A stretch of 33,561 nt of DNA from an uncultured Oscillospiraceae bacterium (GTDB lineage: Bacteria; Bacillota_A; Clostridia; Oscillospirales; Acutalibacteraceae), in the NCBI GenBank assembly GCA_910589395.1, contig CAJUTL010000015.1, forward strand, positions 1 through 33,561. The letters are read 5' to 3'. Positions 1 to 8,073 of the stretch are shown here, piece by piece (the stretch's first letter is position 1; every line of letters starts with the position of its first letter). The translations under genes were made by a program, and so were the position numbers. Below the pieces are notes generated by a model. It made no database searches. It saw nothing but the letters and a program-made list of their open reading frames with translations, and was not told where the DNA came from.

Positions 1-11
1 GGACGCGCTCA

Positions 12-331
12 CCCCTGAATAGGGGAAGAAGGTTGCTTTGCAACCTTCTGGGACCGCCGATAGGCGGTGGAGAGGTTCCAGATCGCTGAAAACCCGCATA
101 AAACCTACCTTTTCTACCATGCAGTCGGAACCCCTCAGTCACGGCTACGCCGTGACAGCTTTCTCCGCTTCGCTCCGGTCGGTGCTGAACGGTCTCCACC
201 GGAGACCAGCACCCCTTTCAGGGGAGCCAAGAGTAGCTACTAAACTATCATTTAACAATTTCCTTCCGGTCGGGCCGGAAACTAACCGTCCATGCTCGGC
301 GGGGACACGAGTGCCCGCGGCGCCTCGCCGC
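12..331. repeat. Cluster of short perfect hairpins in intergenic DNA
   Basis: No credible gene is seen from 1 to 642. The stretch contains at least six separate perfect palindromes, most with 3-4 nt loops: 12-25 (CCCCT/AGGGG), 27-49 (10-bp stem, TTT loop), 53-68 (ACCGCC/GGCGGT), 138-156 (GTCACGGC/GCCGTGAC, TAC loop), 191-207 (GGTCTCC/GGAGACC), 212-224 (CCCCT/AGGGG) and 317-331 (GCGGCG/CGCCGC, CCT loop). The open frames crossing it on both strands have low-complexity translations without family features. The 317-331 hairpin occupies the same place as hairpins of different sequence in the related repeats near 3654 and 13030. Confidence 0.7.
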
Positions 332-382
332 AAACTATCATTTAGCGTGTTAGTTGTTAGAAAGAGGAAAAGGCCGCTCTTT

Positions 383-474
383 GTCATTCTGAACGAAGTG
401 AAGAATCTCGTCCTTTGTTCTTTTCTCCTGGAAGGAAGGACGAGATTCTTCGTCGCCATACTCCTCAGAATGAC
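383..474. repeat. Dispersed palindromic repeat, copy 1
   Basis: The element begins GTCATTCTGAACGAAGTGAA and ends with CTCAGAATGAC. The arms contain GAAGAATCTCG and CGAGATTCTTC, so the unit is one imperfect hairpin of about 92 bp. Three further copies lie at 3471, 11115 and 12851, always between genes. It encodes nothing recognisable and looks like a non-autonomous palindromic intergenic element. Confidence 0.85.
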
Positions 475-496
475 AAAAGAGAGAACTCGTCCTTTT

Positions 497-524
497 CTAA
501 CGACTAACAGCTAACAACTAATGC
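497..524. repeat. Tandem heptamer repeat (CTAACRN type)
   Basis: Four consecutive 7-mers, CTAACGA, CTAACAG, CTAACAA and CTAATGC, lie at the outer edge of the first repeat region. The complementary form GTTAGTTGTTAG is at about 347-358 on the other side of the palindrome. A similar heptad run follows the third repeat copy at 11293. Confidence 0.6.
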
Positions 525-572
525 GGCACCCTTGCTTTGCCGTAATTTTTTCGCTGATTTTTTCATAACCAC

Positions 573-601
573 TGGATTTTTGAAAGGCTATATGTTATAA
601 T
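573..601 (+). promoter_or_regulatory. Candidate extended -10 promoter for the SDR gene
   Basis: TATAAT at 596-601 is preceded by TG at 593-594, an extended -10. The -35 at 573-578 (TGGATT) is weak, with 17-bp spacing. It sits 42 bp before the gene start. Confidence 0.55.
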
Positions 602-642
602 TTTAACAAAATATCGCCTGCGGGCGGATCGGAGGAATTTTT

Positions 643-1389
643 GTGCTGTTACAGGACAAGGTTGCTATCGTTACCGGGGGAAGCCGGGGGATCGGCTTTG
701 CGATTGTCAAGGAGTATTTGAAAAACGGCGCTATTGTGGTGCTGTGCGGTTCCCGCCGGGAAACCGCTGAAAAGGCGGTACAGGAGCTGAAGGCCGAAAA
801 CGCTCAGTGGCGGGTGGAGGGTATTTGGCCCGATCTGACGGATTACGATTCCGTAAAGGCCGCTTTTGACAAGGTGGCGGAAAAGTACGGGCGCATTGAT
901 ATTCTGGCGAATAACGCCGGCGTGTCCGCCTCTGAGCCCATTTCCGCCTACACGCCTGAAATGTTCCAGAAAACCATGGATCTGAATGTAAAGGCCGTGT
1001 TCAACTGCACCCGCGCGGTGGTGGACCAAATGACCGAACAGGGCAGCGGCTCCATCATCAATACCAGCAGCATGGTAAGTCTTTACGGTCAGCCCGCCGG
1101 GGTGGCTTATCCCACCAGCAAGTTTGCCGTAAACGGCATGACTCTTTCCCTGGCCCGTGAGCTTGGCCCCAAGGGGATTCGCGTCAACGCCGTTGCCCCC
1201 GGCATCACCAATACCGATATGATGAAGGCGGTACCGGAAAATATTATAAACGCCATGGTGGCCCAGGTTCCCCTGCGCCGGATCGGCGAGCCGGAGGAAG
1301 TGGCGAATGCCTTTGTATTCCTGGCAAGCGAGATGGCAAGCTATATTACCGGCGTGGTGCTGAGTGTGGACGGCCTGGCCCGTTCCTGA
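643..1389 (+). CDS. SDR family NAD(P)-dependent oxidoreductase
   Basis: A 248-residue classical short-chain dehydrogenase/reductase, which would interconvert a carbonyl and an alcohol in the cytoplasm using NAD(P)H. The glycine-rich cofactor motif TGGSRGIG is at residues 11-18 and NNAG at 90-93. The catalytic tetrad is visible as N115, S143, Y156 and K160 (YPTSK). The C-terminal SVDG block is also typical. The GTG start is chosen because GGAGG at 631-635 lies 7 nt upstream. The gene resembles FabG, but no fatty-acid genes surround it, so a sugar- or polyol-type substrate is equally possible. It appears monocistronic, with its own promoter and terminator. Family is certain, substrate unknown. 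Confidence 0.93.
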   Translation: MLLQDKVAIVTGGSRGIGFAIVKEYLKNGAIVVLCGSRRETAEKAVQELKAENAQWRVEGIWPDLTDYDSVKAAFDKVAEKYGRIDILANNAGVSASEPISAYTPEMFQKTMDLNVKAVFNCTRAVVDQMTEQGSGSIINTSSMVSLYGQPAGVAYPTSKFAVNGMTLSLARELGPKGIRVNAVAPGITNTDMMKAVPENIINAMVAQVPLRRIGEPEEVANAFVFLASEMASYITGVVLSVDGLARS

Positions 1390-1400
1390 GAAAAAGCGAG

Positions 1401-1439
1401 AAAAAGGCGGGGCGCTTCCAAGGAGGCGCTCCGCTTTTA
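1401..1439 (+). terminator. Rho-independent terminator after the SDR gene
   Basis: A GC-rich stem (GCGGGGCGC at 1407-1415 with GCGCTCCGC at 1426-1434, one G-T wobble) is followed by TTTT and begins 12 nt after the stop codon. Confidence 0.8.
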
Positions 1440-1604
1440 GGTTACCCGGCGCTAAAATGAGATTTTACAAAAATTTACTTTTCTTTTTTGGGAAATCCGC
1501 TTATAATGAATGCTAAGCCATGTCTGCAAAGTCATATTGCCGGGCGGCGGAAAGTATTCCGAAAAAGCGCAAAGGGGAATTTGTGCTGTTCGGCTGGGAA
1601 ATTT

Positions 1605-1766
1605 AGAACCTGTATTCATAACCGAAGATGCCGGAAGAGCGAGAAATTTTCGTGTTGCTCTAGGCAAATTTGGGCAGGCATACTGTCGTATGGCAAGCAA
1701 ATTTAACGACGAGTAGCGCGAAAAAGTCCGCTCAGACGGCGTTTGCAGGTTGTGAATACAGGTTCT
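1605..1766. repeat. 162-bp long imperfect palindrome with 19-bp terminal inverted repeats
   Basis: The ends at 1605-1623 and 1748-1766 are inverted repeats with one mismatch (AGAACCTGTATTCATAACC against its complement). The interior also folds back: ATTTTCG and CAAATTTG on the left pair with CAAATTT and CGAAAAA on the right. Short open frames over this stretch are by-products. No transposase is present, so it looks like a non-autonomous MITE-like element. It lies in the 5' region of the importer operon; I see nothing else convincing in 1440-1604. Confidence 0.75.
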
Positions 1767-1772
1767 TATAAG
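1743..1772 (+). promoter_or_regulatory. Weak candidate promoter before the importer lipoprotein
   Basis: TTGCAG at 1743-1748 and TATAAG at 1767-1772 have 18-bp spacing. It overlaps the right end of the palindromic element, so the element may supply part of the promoter. Confidence 0.3.
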
Positions 1773-1798
1773 ATAGAGGAAGAAAGGAGCTTCAAACT

Positions 1799-3352
1799 AT
1801 GAAAGCTTTTTTAAAAAAATTTTACCGTGCTCTCTGTGGCCTTTTAATCCTGGCGGTTGCGGTTTCTCTTGTGGGCTGCGCTTCCGATTCCGGAGAAAAT
1901 TCTTCCGGAGTCCCGGCGGAGCCCAAGGTAGTGCGCATCAATACCACCGCGGACCCGGACAGCCTGGATCCCTGGCAGTCCGCCGCCTCGGATACAGAGG
2001 CTATTTTTCACAATGTGTTTGAGGGCCTTTGCCTGTATGACAGCGCCGGAAACATCATTCCGGGCCTGGCGGAAAGCTGGGAGATCAGCGAGGACGGCAA
2101 GACTTACACTTTCCATCTGCGGAAGGACGTGACCTTTCACAACGGAAAGAAATTCACCTCCGCCGATGTGCTGTACAGCTACAACCAGCTGACAGGGCTT
2201 TCCGGCGGAGAACCTCTCACCAAGAAGTTCAGCATGATCGAAAGCATAGAAGCGCCGGACGAAGCCACCTTTGTGGCGCATCTCAGCGCTCCCTCTGCGG
2301 CTTTTCTTTCTCTCACTGTGATGGCGGTGCTGCCGGAGGGCTATGAGGAACAGGCCGTAACTCCCGTGGGAACCGGCCCCTTCCGCTTTGTGGAATACAC
2401 CCCTTCTCAGAGGATCGTATTGGAAAAGAACGAGGATTATTACGACAAAGGTGAGGGCGACGCTCCCGGCAGAATGGCTCAGGTGGACAGAGTGGAGGTC
2501 TATATCATGGACGATAGCGCCGCTGTGGTTTCCGCATTGCGCTCCGGTCAGTTGGATATCGCCGCCATTCTGGACGCGGAGGACGCCAAGGTGCTGGAGG
2601 GAGAATTCGATATTTACAATTCCCCGCAGAATATGGTGCAGAGCCTGTTTTTGAACCATGAGGTAGCGCCCTTTGACGATGCGCGGGTGCGCAAGGCCGT
2701 CAGCTATGCCGTAAACCGCCAGGAGATCGTGGACGGTGTGTTCGGCGGGTATGCCACTGCCCTTCCCAGCAATTTCAGCCCCGTGATGGCAGCCTACTAC
2801 AACAGCGATTTGGAAGGGACCTATGAATACAACGTGGAACAGGCAAAGGCCCTTTTGAAGGAAGCAGGGCTTGAGAATGGATTTTTTATGACCATTACCG
2901 TGCCCGCCAATTACCAAAAGCATATCGATACCGCCCAGGTGATCGCCCAGCAGCTTTCCGCCGTAGGGATCGATGCCAAGATCGAGCTGATCGAGTGGGC
3001 CAGTTGGCTGGAGGACGTGTACAAGAACGCCAACTATCAGTCCACCATCGTGGGCCTCAGCGGCAAGCTGGATCCCGATTCTGTGCTGGGCCGCTACGAA
3101 AGCACCTACGCCAGCAACTTCTTCCACTTTGCCAATGAAGAATACGATGAATTGATCACCGCTGCCAGAGTGGAGCTGGATCAGGAAAAGCGGGCGGAGG
3201 AATACAAGCGCTGCCAGGAGATCCTCACGGAGGAAGCGGCAGCGGTCTACCTGACAGACCCCAACCTGATCGTTGCCTGCCGCAAGGACCTGAAGGGCTT
3301 CACCTTCTATCCTGTGACCTTCTATGATTTCAGCACACTGCGGTATGAGTAA
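1799..3352 (+). CDS. ABC importer substrate-binding lipoprotein (SBP_bac_5, peptide/nickel type)
   Basis: A 517-residue extracellular binding protein. The N-terminus is a lipoprotein signal peptide: basic start, hydrophobic stretch, lipobox ending LVGC with the lipidated cysteine near residue 27. The mature part follows the SBP_bac_5 (DppA/OppA/NikA) pattern: TTADPDSLDP, a GLAESWEISEDGKTYTF-like block, FHNGKKFTSADV, then VGTGPFRF and the AVNRQEIVDGVF region. It should capture short peptides or a similar ligand outside the cell for the permeases encoded next. A GAAAGGAGC ribosome binding site precedes the ATG. A 377-bp gap containing a palindromic repeat separates it from the first permease, which could uncouple expression. 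Ligand cannot be told from sequence. Confidence 0.93.
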   Translation: MKAFLKKFYRALCGLLILAVAVSLVGCASDSGENSSGVPAEPKVVRINTTADPDSLDPWQSAASDTEAIFHNVFEGLCLYDSAGNIIPGLAESWEISEDGKTYTFHLRKDVTFHNGKKFTSADVLYSYNQLTGLSGGEPLTKKFSMIESIEAPDEATFVAHLSAPSAAFLSLTVMAVLPEGYEEQAVTPVGTGPFRFVEYTPSQRIVLEKNEDYYDKGEGDAPGRMAQVDRVEVYIMDDSAAVVSALRSGQLDIAAILDAEDAKVLEGEFDIYNSPQNMVQSLFLNHEVAPFDDARVRKAVSYAVNRQEIVDGVFGGYATALPSNFSPVMAAYYNSDLEGTYEYNVEQAKALLKEAGLENGFFMTITVPANYQKHIDTAQVIAQQLSAVGIDAKIELIEWASWLEDVYKNANYQSTIVGLSGKLDPDSVLGRYESTYASNFFHFANEEYDELITAARVELDQEKRAEEYKRCQEILTEEAAAVYLTDPNLIVACRKDLKGFTFYPVTFYDFSTLRYE

Positions 3353-3357
3353 GGGCA

Positions 3358-3683
3358 GCGTGCCGCTGCACCCACTCGTGAGGCTGCTTGGTGCAAACGG
3401 ACAGTTTCCAGCCCGACCACAATCAGGCAGATAAATTGGAATTTAGCGGTTATCTACTCACCTCCCTCCTGTCATTCTGAACGAAGTGAAGAATCTCGTT
3501 CTTTTCCTTTTTGCCCTGGAATTAAGGACGAGATTCTTCGTCACTTCGTTCCTCAGAATGACAGTGGGGAACTGAGTGCCAAACTATAATTTACTAGTTA
3601 CCTCCGGTTGGGTCAGAAATTGTTTTTCTGCACCAAGTGGGAACACGAGTGCCTGCAGCGCAGCTGCAAACTACAGTTTGTCG
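3358..3683. repeat. Composite palindromic repeat, copy 2 (core 3471-3562)
   Basis: The 92-bp core again runs from GTCATTCTGA to CAGAATGAC. It is flanked by a second, outer pair of arms: CTCGTGAGGCTGCTTGGTGC and GCCCGACC on the left match the complement of GGTTGGGTCAG and GCACCAAGTGGGAACACGAG on the right. An inner pair, ATAAATTGGAATTTAG and CAAACTATAATTTA, lies next to the core. A TGCAGC/GCTGCA hairpin is at 3654-3668. The element fills the gap between lipoprotein and permease genes. Confidence 0.8.
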
Positions 3684-3729
3684 CTCTTATCCGGCATCCA
3701 GAATCAAATCTCTAAAAGGTGGTGCAAGC

Positions 3730-4671
3730 ATGGCGTATTATGCCCGAAAAACAGCGGGGTTTCTTGTGACTCTGCTATTGGTTTCGCTTGTTACCTTCGC
3801 GGTGTTCCAGATCCTTCCCGGGGACCCTGCCACGGCCATTTTAGGCGTGGACGCGGACCCGGTGCAGGTCGAGCAGCTGCGCAAAGAGATCGGCGCCGAT
3901 CAGCCTCTTCCCCAGCGGTTTCTCAGCTGGGCGGGCGGGGTGCTGCGGGGAGATCTGGGCACCTCCTATCAGTACCGGCAGCCGGTGGCAAAGCTGATTT
4001 CCGGCGGCCTTTCCGTCACTGTTTCACTGGCGGTGTTTTCTCTGATCCTGACAGCGCTGATCGGAATTCCAACGGGACTGTGGCTGGCCCGTCACGGGAA
4101 AAAGCTGTATGCCGCCCCTGTCACCTTTCTTTCTCAGCTGGGGCTTTCCGTACCGGCATTTTGCATGAGCATCGTCCTCATTGAAATTTTTTCCGTACAG
4201 CTGAGGTGGCTGCCCTCCCTGGGCTTTACGCCCTGGACGCAAAGCCCGGTCAAATGCCTGCAAAGCCTGCTGCTGCCCGCCATTGCCATTTCCTTTGGTT
4301 CCTCCGCCGTGCTGATCCGCTATGTGCGGGCCAGTGTTTCCCGGCAGGAGGGAGAGGATTATGTACGCACCGCCAAAAGCAAAGGGGCGGCCCCCGGCAG
4401 AGTCATGTGGGGCCATGTGCTGCGCAATTCCCTGATCCCGGTGCTCACCATTTTCGGCATGATCGTCACCGATGTGCTGGGGGGCAGCATTATCATTGAA
4501 AACGTGTTTTCCCTGCCCGGTATCGGCAGGCTGATCTCCACTTCTATCGCCACAAGGGATCTGCCCCTCATTCAAGGACTGGTGCTGTATTTGGCGGGGA
4601 TCGTGGTGGTGTGCAATTTTGCAGTGGACCTGCTGTATTCGGTGATCGATCCCCGGATCCGGCTAAAGTGA
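3730..4671 (+). CDS. ABC importer permease, DppB/OppB type
   Basis: A 313-residue inner-membrane permease of the BPD_transp_1 family. It starts with the usual signal-anchor helix ending in the DppB hallmark FQILPGDPATAILG, and has about six hydrophobic segments. The cytoplasmic EAA-loop equivalent is YVRTAKSKGAAPGRVMWGHVLRNSLIP, which contacts the ATPases. The C-terminus has the conserved D-RIRLK-like ending. The frame is open upstream to 3637, but those codons fall inside the palindromic repeat. The ATG at 3730, preceded by AAAGGTGG, gives the family's normal N-terminus. It pairs with the downstream permease to form the membrane channel. Confidence 0.93.
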   Translation: MAYYARKTAGFLVTLLLVSLVTFAVFQILPGDPATAILGVDADPVQVEQLRKEIGADQPLPQRFLSWAGGVLRGDLGTSYQYRQPVAKLISGGLSVTVSLAVFSLILTALIGIPTGLWLARHGKKLYAAPVTFLSQLGLSVPAFCMSIVLIEIFSVQLRWLPSLGFTPWTQSPVKCLQSLLLPAIAISFGSSAVLIRYVRASVSRQEGEDYVRTAKSKGAAPGRVMWGHVLRNSLIPVLTIFGMIVTDVLGGSIIIENVFSLPGIGRLISTSIATRDLPLIQGLVLYLAGIVVVCNFAVDLLYSVIDPRIRLK

Positions 4672-4687
4672 AAAGGAGGGAGGGCCC

Positions 4688-5515
4688 TTGAGATTTTCAG
4701 AGCTGTGGAAGCGGTGCTGGCACAGAAAAAGCTTTGTGGCCGGGGCCTGCATGGTGGCCCTGATGCTTCTTTTGATGCTGGCGGGTTTTTTCTGGATGCC
4801 CTATGATCCCGACGCCATGGAGCTGACAAACAAATTGCAGTTTTTTTCAGCCGCCCACCCTTTGGGAACTGACCAGTTCGGGCGGGATATTTTAAGCAGA
4901 ATGATGGAAGGCGCGCGCTATTCCTTTTTGATCGGCGCTCTGGCGGTGGCGGCCGGGTTTGTGACCGGCGGCCTGATCGGGATGCTCTCCGGCTATTACG
5001 GCGGCAGGCTGGACGAGCTTGTGATGAAGCTCATCGATGTGCAGATGGCCTTCCCCGGCGTGCTGCTTGCCTTAATGCTCATCGCCGTGTTTGGCGTGGG
5101 CCTGGGAAATATGGCCCTGGCCTTGGGGATCATGGCCATTCCCAGGTTTTCGAGGATCACCAGAAGCGGCTTTCTCAAATACCGGGAGGCGGAATTTGTA
5201 AAGGCCGCCAGAGTGCGGGGCGCGGGAGACGGCAGAATTCTGTTCCGGCATATCCTGCCCCATGTGGCGCCGGATCTGATCGTTACCTGTTCTCTGAGCT
5301 TTGCCGGGGCGGTCATGAGCGAAGCGGGGCTCAGCTATCTGGGCCTGGGCATTCAGCCCCCTACGCCAAGCTTCGGAAAAATGCTCAGCGAGGCTCAGGC
5401 CAGTATTCTTCAGGCGGGGTGGTATGTGCTGGTGCCCGCTGTTGCCATTACCCTGCTGGTCATGGGCTTTAACCTGATGGGAGACGGCTTGCAGGAGGTG
5501 ATCGGCCATGACTAG
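4688..5515 (+). CDS. ABC importer permease, DppC/OppC type
   Basis: A 275-residue partner permease. The N-terminal helix is followed by the characteristic AHPLGTDQFGRDILSRMMEGARYS block near residues 55-80, then five more hydrophobic segments. The EAA-type loop is FVKAARVRGAGDGRILFRHILPH. The start is TTG at 4688, supported by AAGGAGGG 8 nt upstream and by the absence of a better-placed ATG. It lies 16 bp after the previous stop and overlaps the next gene by 8 bp, so the genes are translationally linked. Confidence 0.93.
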   Translation: MRFSELWKRCWHRKSFVAGACMVALMLLLMLAGFFWMPYDPDAMELTNKLQFFSAAHPLGTDQFGRDILSRMMEGARYSFLIGALAVAAGFVTGGLIGMLSGYYGGRLDELVMKLIDVQMAFPGVLLALMLIAVFGVGLGNMALALGIMAIPRFSRITRSGFLKYREAEFVKAARVRGAGDGRILFRHILPHVAPDLIVTCSLSFAGAVMSEAGLSYLGLGIQPPTPSFGKMLSEAQASILQAGWYVLVPAVAITLLVMGFNLMGDGLQEVIGHD

Positions 5516-6515
5516 AAAACCTCCGGTGCTTAGCAAGCCCCCTGTGCTTGCCGTGGAAAAGCTGACGGTGGAATTTCCGGCGGGGCGTTCCGCCGGTTAC
5601 TGCCCTGCCGTGAAGGAAGTGAGTCTTCAGGTGGAGCCGGGAGAGCTGGTAGGGCTGGTGGGGGAATCCGGCTGCGGCAAAACCGTGACCGCCCTGACCA
5701 TCGCCGGCCTGCAGCCGGAAAACGCCAGGCTCTCCCACGGGAAAATACGCTTTCAGGGAACGGAGCTTTTCAGCCTGAGCGAGGAACAGCGAAGCCGCCT
5801 TCGCGGGAAAGAGCTTTCCATGATCTTTCAGGAGCCCATGACTGCCCTGAACCCCCTGATGAAGGTGGGCAGTCAGATCGCGGAAGCCGCCCGGATCCAT
5901 GGGGCTTCCCGGCAGGAGGCAAAGGAAAAGGCTCTTTCTATGATGGAGCAGGTGGGCCTGCCGGACGTCCGGCGGCTTTATGAGGAATATCCCCACCGGC
6001 TTTCCGGCGGCATGCGCCAGCGGGTGATGATCGCCATGGCTCTTTTGAACCGCCCGTCCCTGCTTCTTGCGGACGAGCCCACCACTGCTCTGGACGTGAC
6101 GATCCAGGCCCAGATCCTGGAGCTGATCCGGCGCATGAACCGGGAAATGGGCACGGCGGTGCTGCTGATCTCTCACGACTTGGGCGTGATCCGGCGCATG
6201 TGCCGCCGGGTGTATATCCTGTATGCCGGGCGGGTGGTGGAAAGCGGCCCGGTAGAGCAGGTGCTTTCTCAGCCGATCCACCCCTATACCAAGGGGCTGG
6301 TGGCGTCTCTTCCCTCTCTTTCCAAGCGGGGGGAAAAGCTGCGCCCTATTCCCGGTACGGTTCCGCCCCTGGAGGAGCGGGGCGGGGAGGGCTGTCCCTT
6401 TTATAACCGCTGCGAAAGGAGAAGGCCCCAATGCGAAAAGGGCTCTCCCCCCAGGCTGGAGAAAAACGGGCGCATGGCGCTTTGCGTTGACGCGAAGGAG
6501 GAATGGGGCCTGTGA
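5508..6515 (+). CDS. ABC importer ATPase, DppD/OppD type
   Basis: A 335-residue cytoplasmic ATPase. Walker A is GESGCGKT at residues 52-59, the signature is LSGGMRQR, Walker B is LLLADEPTTALD, and the switch histidine is in ISHDLG. The C-terminal oligopeptide-transporter extension carries the cysteine pattern GCPFYNRC, then QCEKGSP and LC, which in related proteins can bind an iron-sulphur cluster. The start codon overlaps the upstream stop (ATGACTAG). It would form a heterodimer with the next ATPase to drive uptake. Confidence 0.94.
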   Translation: MTRKPPVLSKPPVLAVEKLTVEFPAGRSAGYCPAVKEVSLQVEPGELVGLVGESGCGKTVTALTIAGLQPENARLSHGKIRFQGTELFSLSEEQRSRLRGKELSMIFQEPMTALNPLMKVGSQIAEAARIHGASRQEAKEKALSMMEQVGLPDVRRLYEEYPHRLSGGMRQRVMIAMALLNRPSLLLADEPTTALDVTIQAQILELIRRMNREMGTAVLLISHDLGVIRRMCRRVYILYAGRVVESGPVEQVLSQPIHPYTKGLVASLPSLSKRGEKLRPIPGTVPPLEERGGEGCPFYNRCERRRPQCEKGSPPRLEKNGRMALCVDAKEEWGL

Positions 6516-7465
6516 AGAAGGAAACCGGAATCCCCTTTTTACAGATCAAGGGGCTGACGAAGGAATTTCGGCAGGGGAAAAACCGTGTGGTGGCGGTATC
6601 TGACCTGAGCCTGAAAATAGAACGGGGCGAAATTTTCGGCCTGGTGGGGGAATCCGGCTGCGGAAAATCCACCCTGGGGCAAATGCTGGTGCATTTATTG
6701 GAGCCCACCTCCGGGGAGATCCTGCTGGAAGGGGAAGATGTGACCCGCCCTTCCAAAAAACGGTTTCGGGAGCTGTGCCGCCGCACGCAGATCGTCTTTC
6801 AGGACCCCTATTCCTCTATCGATACGGGAAAAACCATCGGGTGGCTTTTAGAGGAGCCGCTGAAGATCCACAAGCTGGGAAAAACCAAAGAGGAACGGCG
6901 AGAAAAGGCCCTTCACATGCTGAAGGCGGTGGGGCTGGAGGAGGGCTGCCTGGAGCGCTGGCCCGATGAGCTTTCCGGAGGACAGCGCCAGCGGGTGGCC
7001 ATTGCCCTGGCCCTGATCCTGGAGCCGGATTTCGTGGTGTGCGACGAGCCTGTTTCCGCCTTGGACGTTTCCGTGCAGGCCCAGGTTTTGAACCTGCTGT
7101 CAGAGCTGCGGGAAGCCTTTGGGCTTACGTATCTGTTCATCTCTCACGACCTGCATGTGGTTTCCTATTTGTCCGACCGCATCGGCGTCATGTACCTGGG
7201 AAACCTGGTGGAGCTGGGGGAAAGCGGCGCCCTTTCCCGCCGCCCCCTGCACCCTTATACCCAGGCCCTGTTTTCCGCGGCCCTGGCCGCGGAGGGAGAA
7301 GGGGAGCAGGCGCTTCTTTCCGGAGATCCCCCCAGCCCGGCAAACCCACCCTCCGGCTGCCCCTTTCATACCCGCTGCCCGAAATGCATGGAGCGCTGCA
7401 AAACAGAAAAACCCGCCCTTCGGGAAATCGAGCCGGGAAGATTCTGCGCATGCCATGCTAGATAG
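6512..7465 (+). CDS. ABC importer ATPase, DppF/OppF type
   Basis: The second ATPase of the importer, about 317 residues. Walker A is GESGCGKS, the signature LSGGQRQR and Walker B FVVCDEPVSALD. The C-terminal extension again has a cysteine-rich GCPFHTRC...C pattern. An in-frame ATG exists at 6503, but AAGGAGG (6495-6501) ends only 1 nt before it. The GTG at 6512 lies 10 nt from that site and overlaps the upstream stop as GTGA, so it is preferred. It is the last gene of the importer operon. Confidence 0.92.
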   Translation: MKKETGIPFLQIKGLTKEFRQGKNRVVAVSDLSLKIERGEIFGLVGESGCGKSTLGQMLVHLLEPTSGEILLEGEDVTRPSKKRFRELCRRTQIVFQDPYSSIDTGKTIGWLLEEPLKIHKLGKTKEERREKALHMLKAVGLEEGCLERWPDELSGGQRQRVAIALALILEPDFVVCDEPVSALDVSVQAQVLNLLSELREAFGLTYLFISHDLHVVSYLSDRIGVMYLGNLVELGESGALSRRPLHPYTQALFSAALAAEGEGEQALLSGDPPSPANPPSGCPFHTRCPKCMERCKTEKPALREIEPGRFCACHAR

Positions 7466-7473
7466 AAATTACT

Positions 7474-7503
7474 GTAGAGGACGATGCTTGCATCGTCCTC
7501 TAC
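7474..7503. repeat. Perfect 13-bp hairpin downstream of the importer operon
   Basis: GTAGAGGACGATG and its exact complement are separated by CTTG. No immediate T-run follows, so a mobile palindrome or mRNA 3' stabiliser is as likely as a terminator. It begins 8 bp after the last importer stop codon. Confidence 0.6.
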
Positions 7504-7520
7504 GTGATTATTTCTCATTT

Positions 7521-7940
7521 TCCTTGTCAAGAAGAGGAAAATCCGGAATTCCGGTGGAATTCGGAGAAGAAAGTGGTGCAAGCTCGGAAAGATACAGCAC
7601 AGAGGGAATAAAAAACCGACCTGTCTTCGCCGGGATAGTGGTTCAATTCAATCCCACTTTTGGAGTCAATCAGTAAAATTTGGATCAAATCTTCCTCGAA
7701 AAAAGCTGTCTCAGCTCCATTTGCAGCTGCTTGAAGCTGCAACGCCCATAACCAAATAGGAAGAAAAGCTGAAATCCCAGAAGCAGAAGATAGATGCTAA
7801 GAAGCACCCATTTTTTCCAGCTTCCTTTCATCAGTTGTTCTATGTTAGCTTTACCTTTCCTTGCTTTCGCCGGAATTTTCCAGGAGTTTGTGACAAACGG
7901 AAAGCAGAGTGGAAGTAGCTCCACCCCCATAAATTTGCAT
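7521..7940 (-). pseudogene. Decayed relic of the two-gene module now at 18868-19906
   Basis: On the minus strand, bases around 7940-7860 match the 3' end of the gene at 18868-19395 (TTTGTCAC and flanks). From 7843 the frame matches the start of the gene at 19379: EQLMKGSWKKWVLL against EQRAKKRWKKWVQL, then YGRCSFKQLQME against YGRCSLKQLQME. The original ATG is ATA (7841-7843). A frameshift follows near LRQLFSRK. The frame resumes as LIDSKSGIELNHYPGEDR, then jumps over roughly 200 bp to the proline-rich tail ending near GIPDFPL. It thus has a lost start, a frameshift and an internal deletion. The order of the two modules is preserved, so a segment was duplicated and then decayed. Confidence 0.8.
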
Positions 7941-8016
7941 TTAATATAAATTGAATACATAATATTGCGCTTTTAACAGAAAAAGTTGCAGGTGTAAATT
8001 TCAACTTCCTTGCAGC

Positions 8017-8052
8017 AAAAATAAAACCAAGAAGAAATCTTCTTCCTGGTTT
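8017..8052 (-). terminator. Terminator of the XRE-SdpI gene
   Basis: Read on the minus strand, AAACCAGGAAGAAG folds on CTTCTTGGTTT with a small bulge and ATTT loop, followed by TTATTTTTG. It lies about 21 bp past the stop codon at 8074. Confidence 0.65.
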
Positions 8053-8073
8053 CATCAACGTAGGAAAATGTTT

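Noticed and set aside
38..514. 158-codon frame in the first repeat region
   Set aside because: It crosses several perfect hairpins and the dispersed palindrome, and has no ribosome binding site.
1510..1716. 68-codon frame upstream of the importer operon
   Set aside because: Most of it falls inside the 162-bp palindromic element.
1844..3127. 427-codon minus-strand frame opposite the lipoprotein gene
   Set aside because: It is an antisense shadow of a clear SBP_bac_5 gene, with no start signal or family feature.
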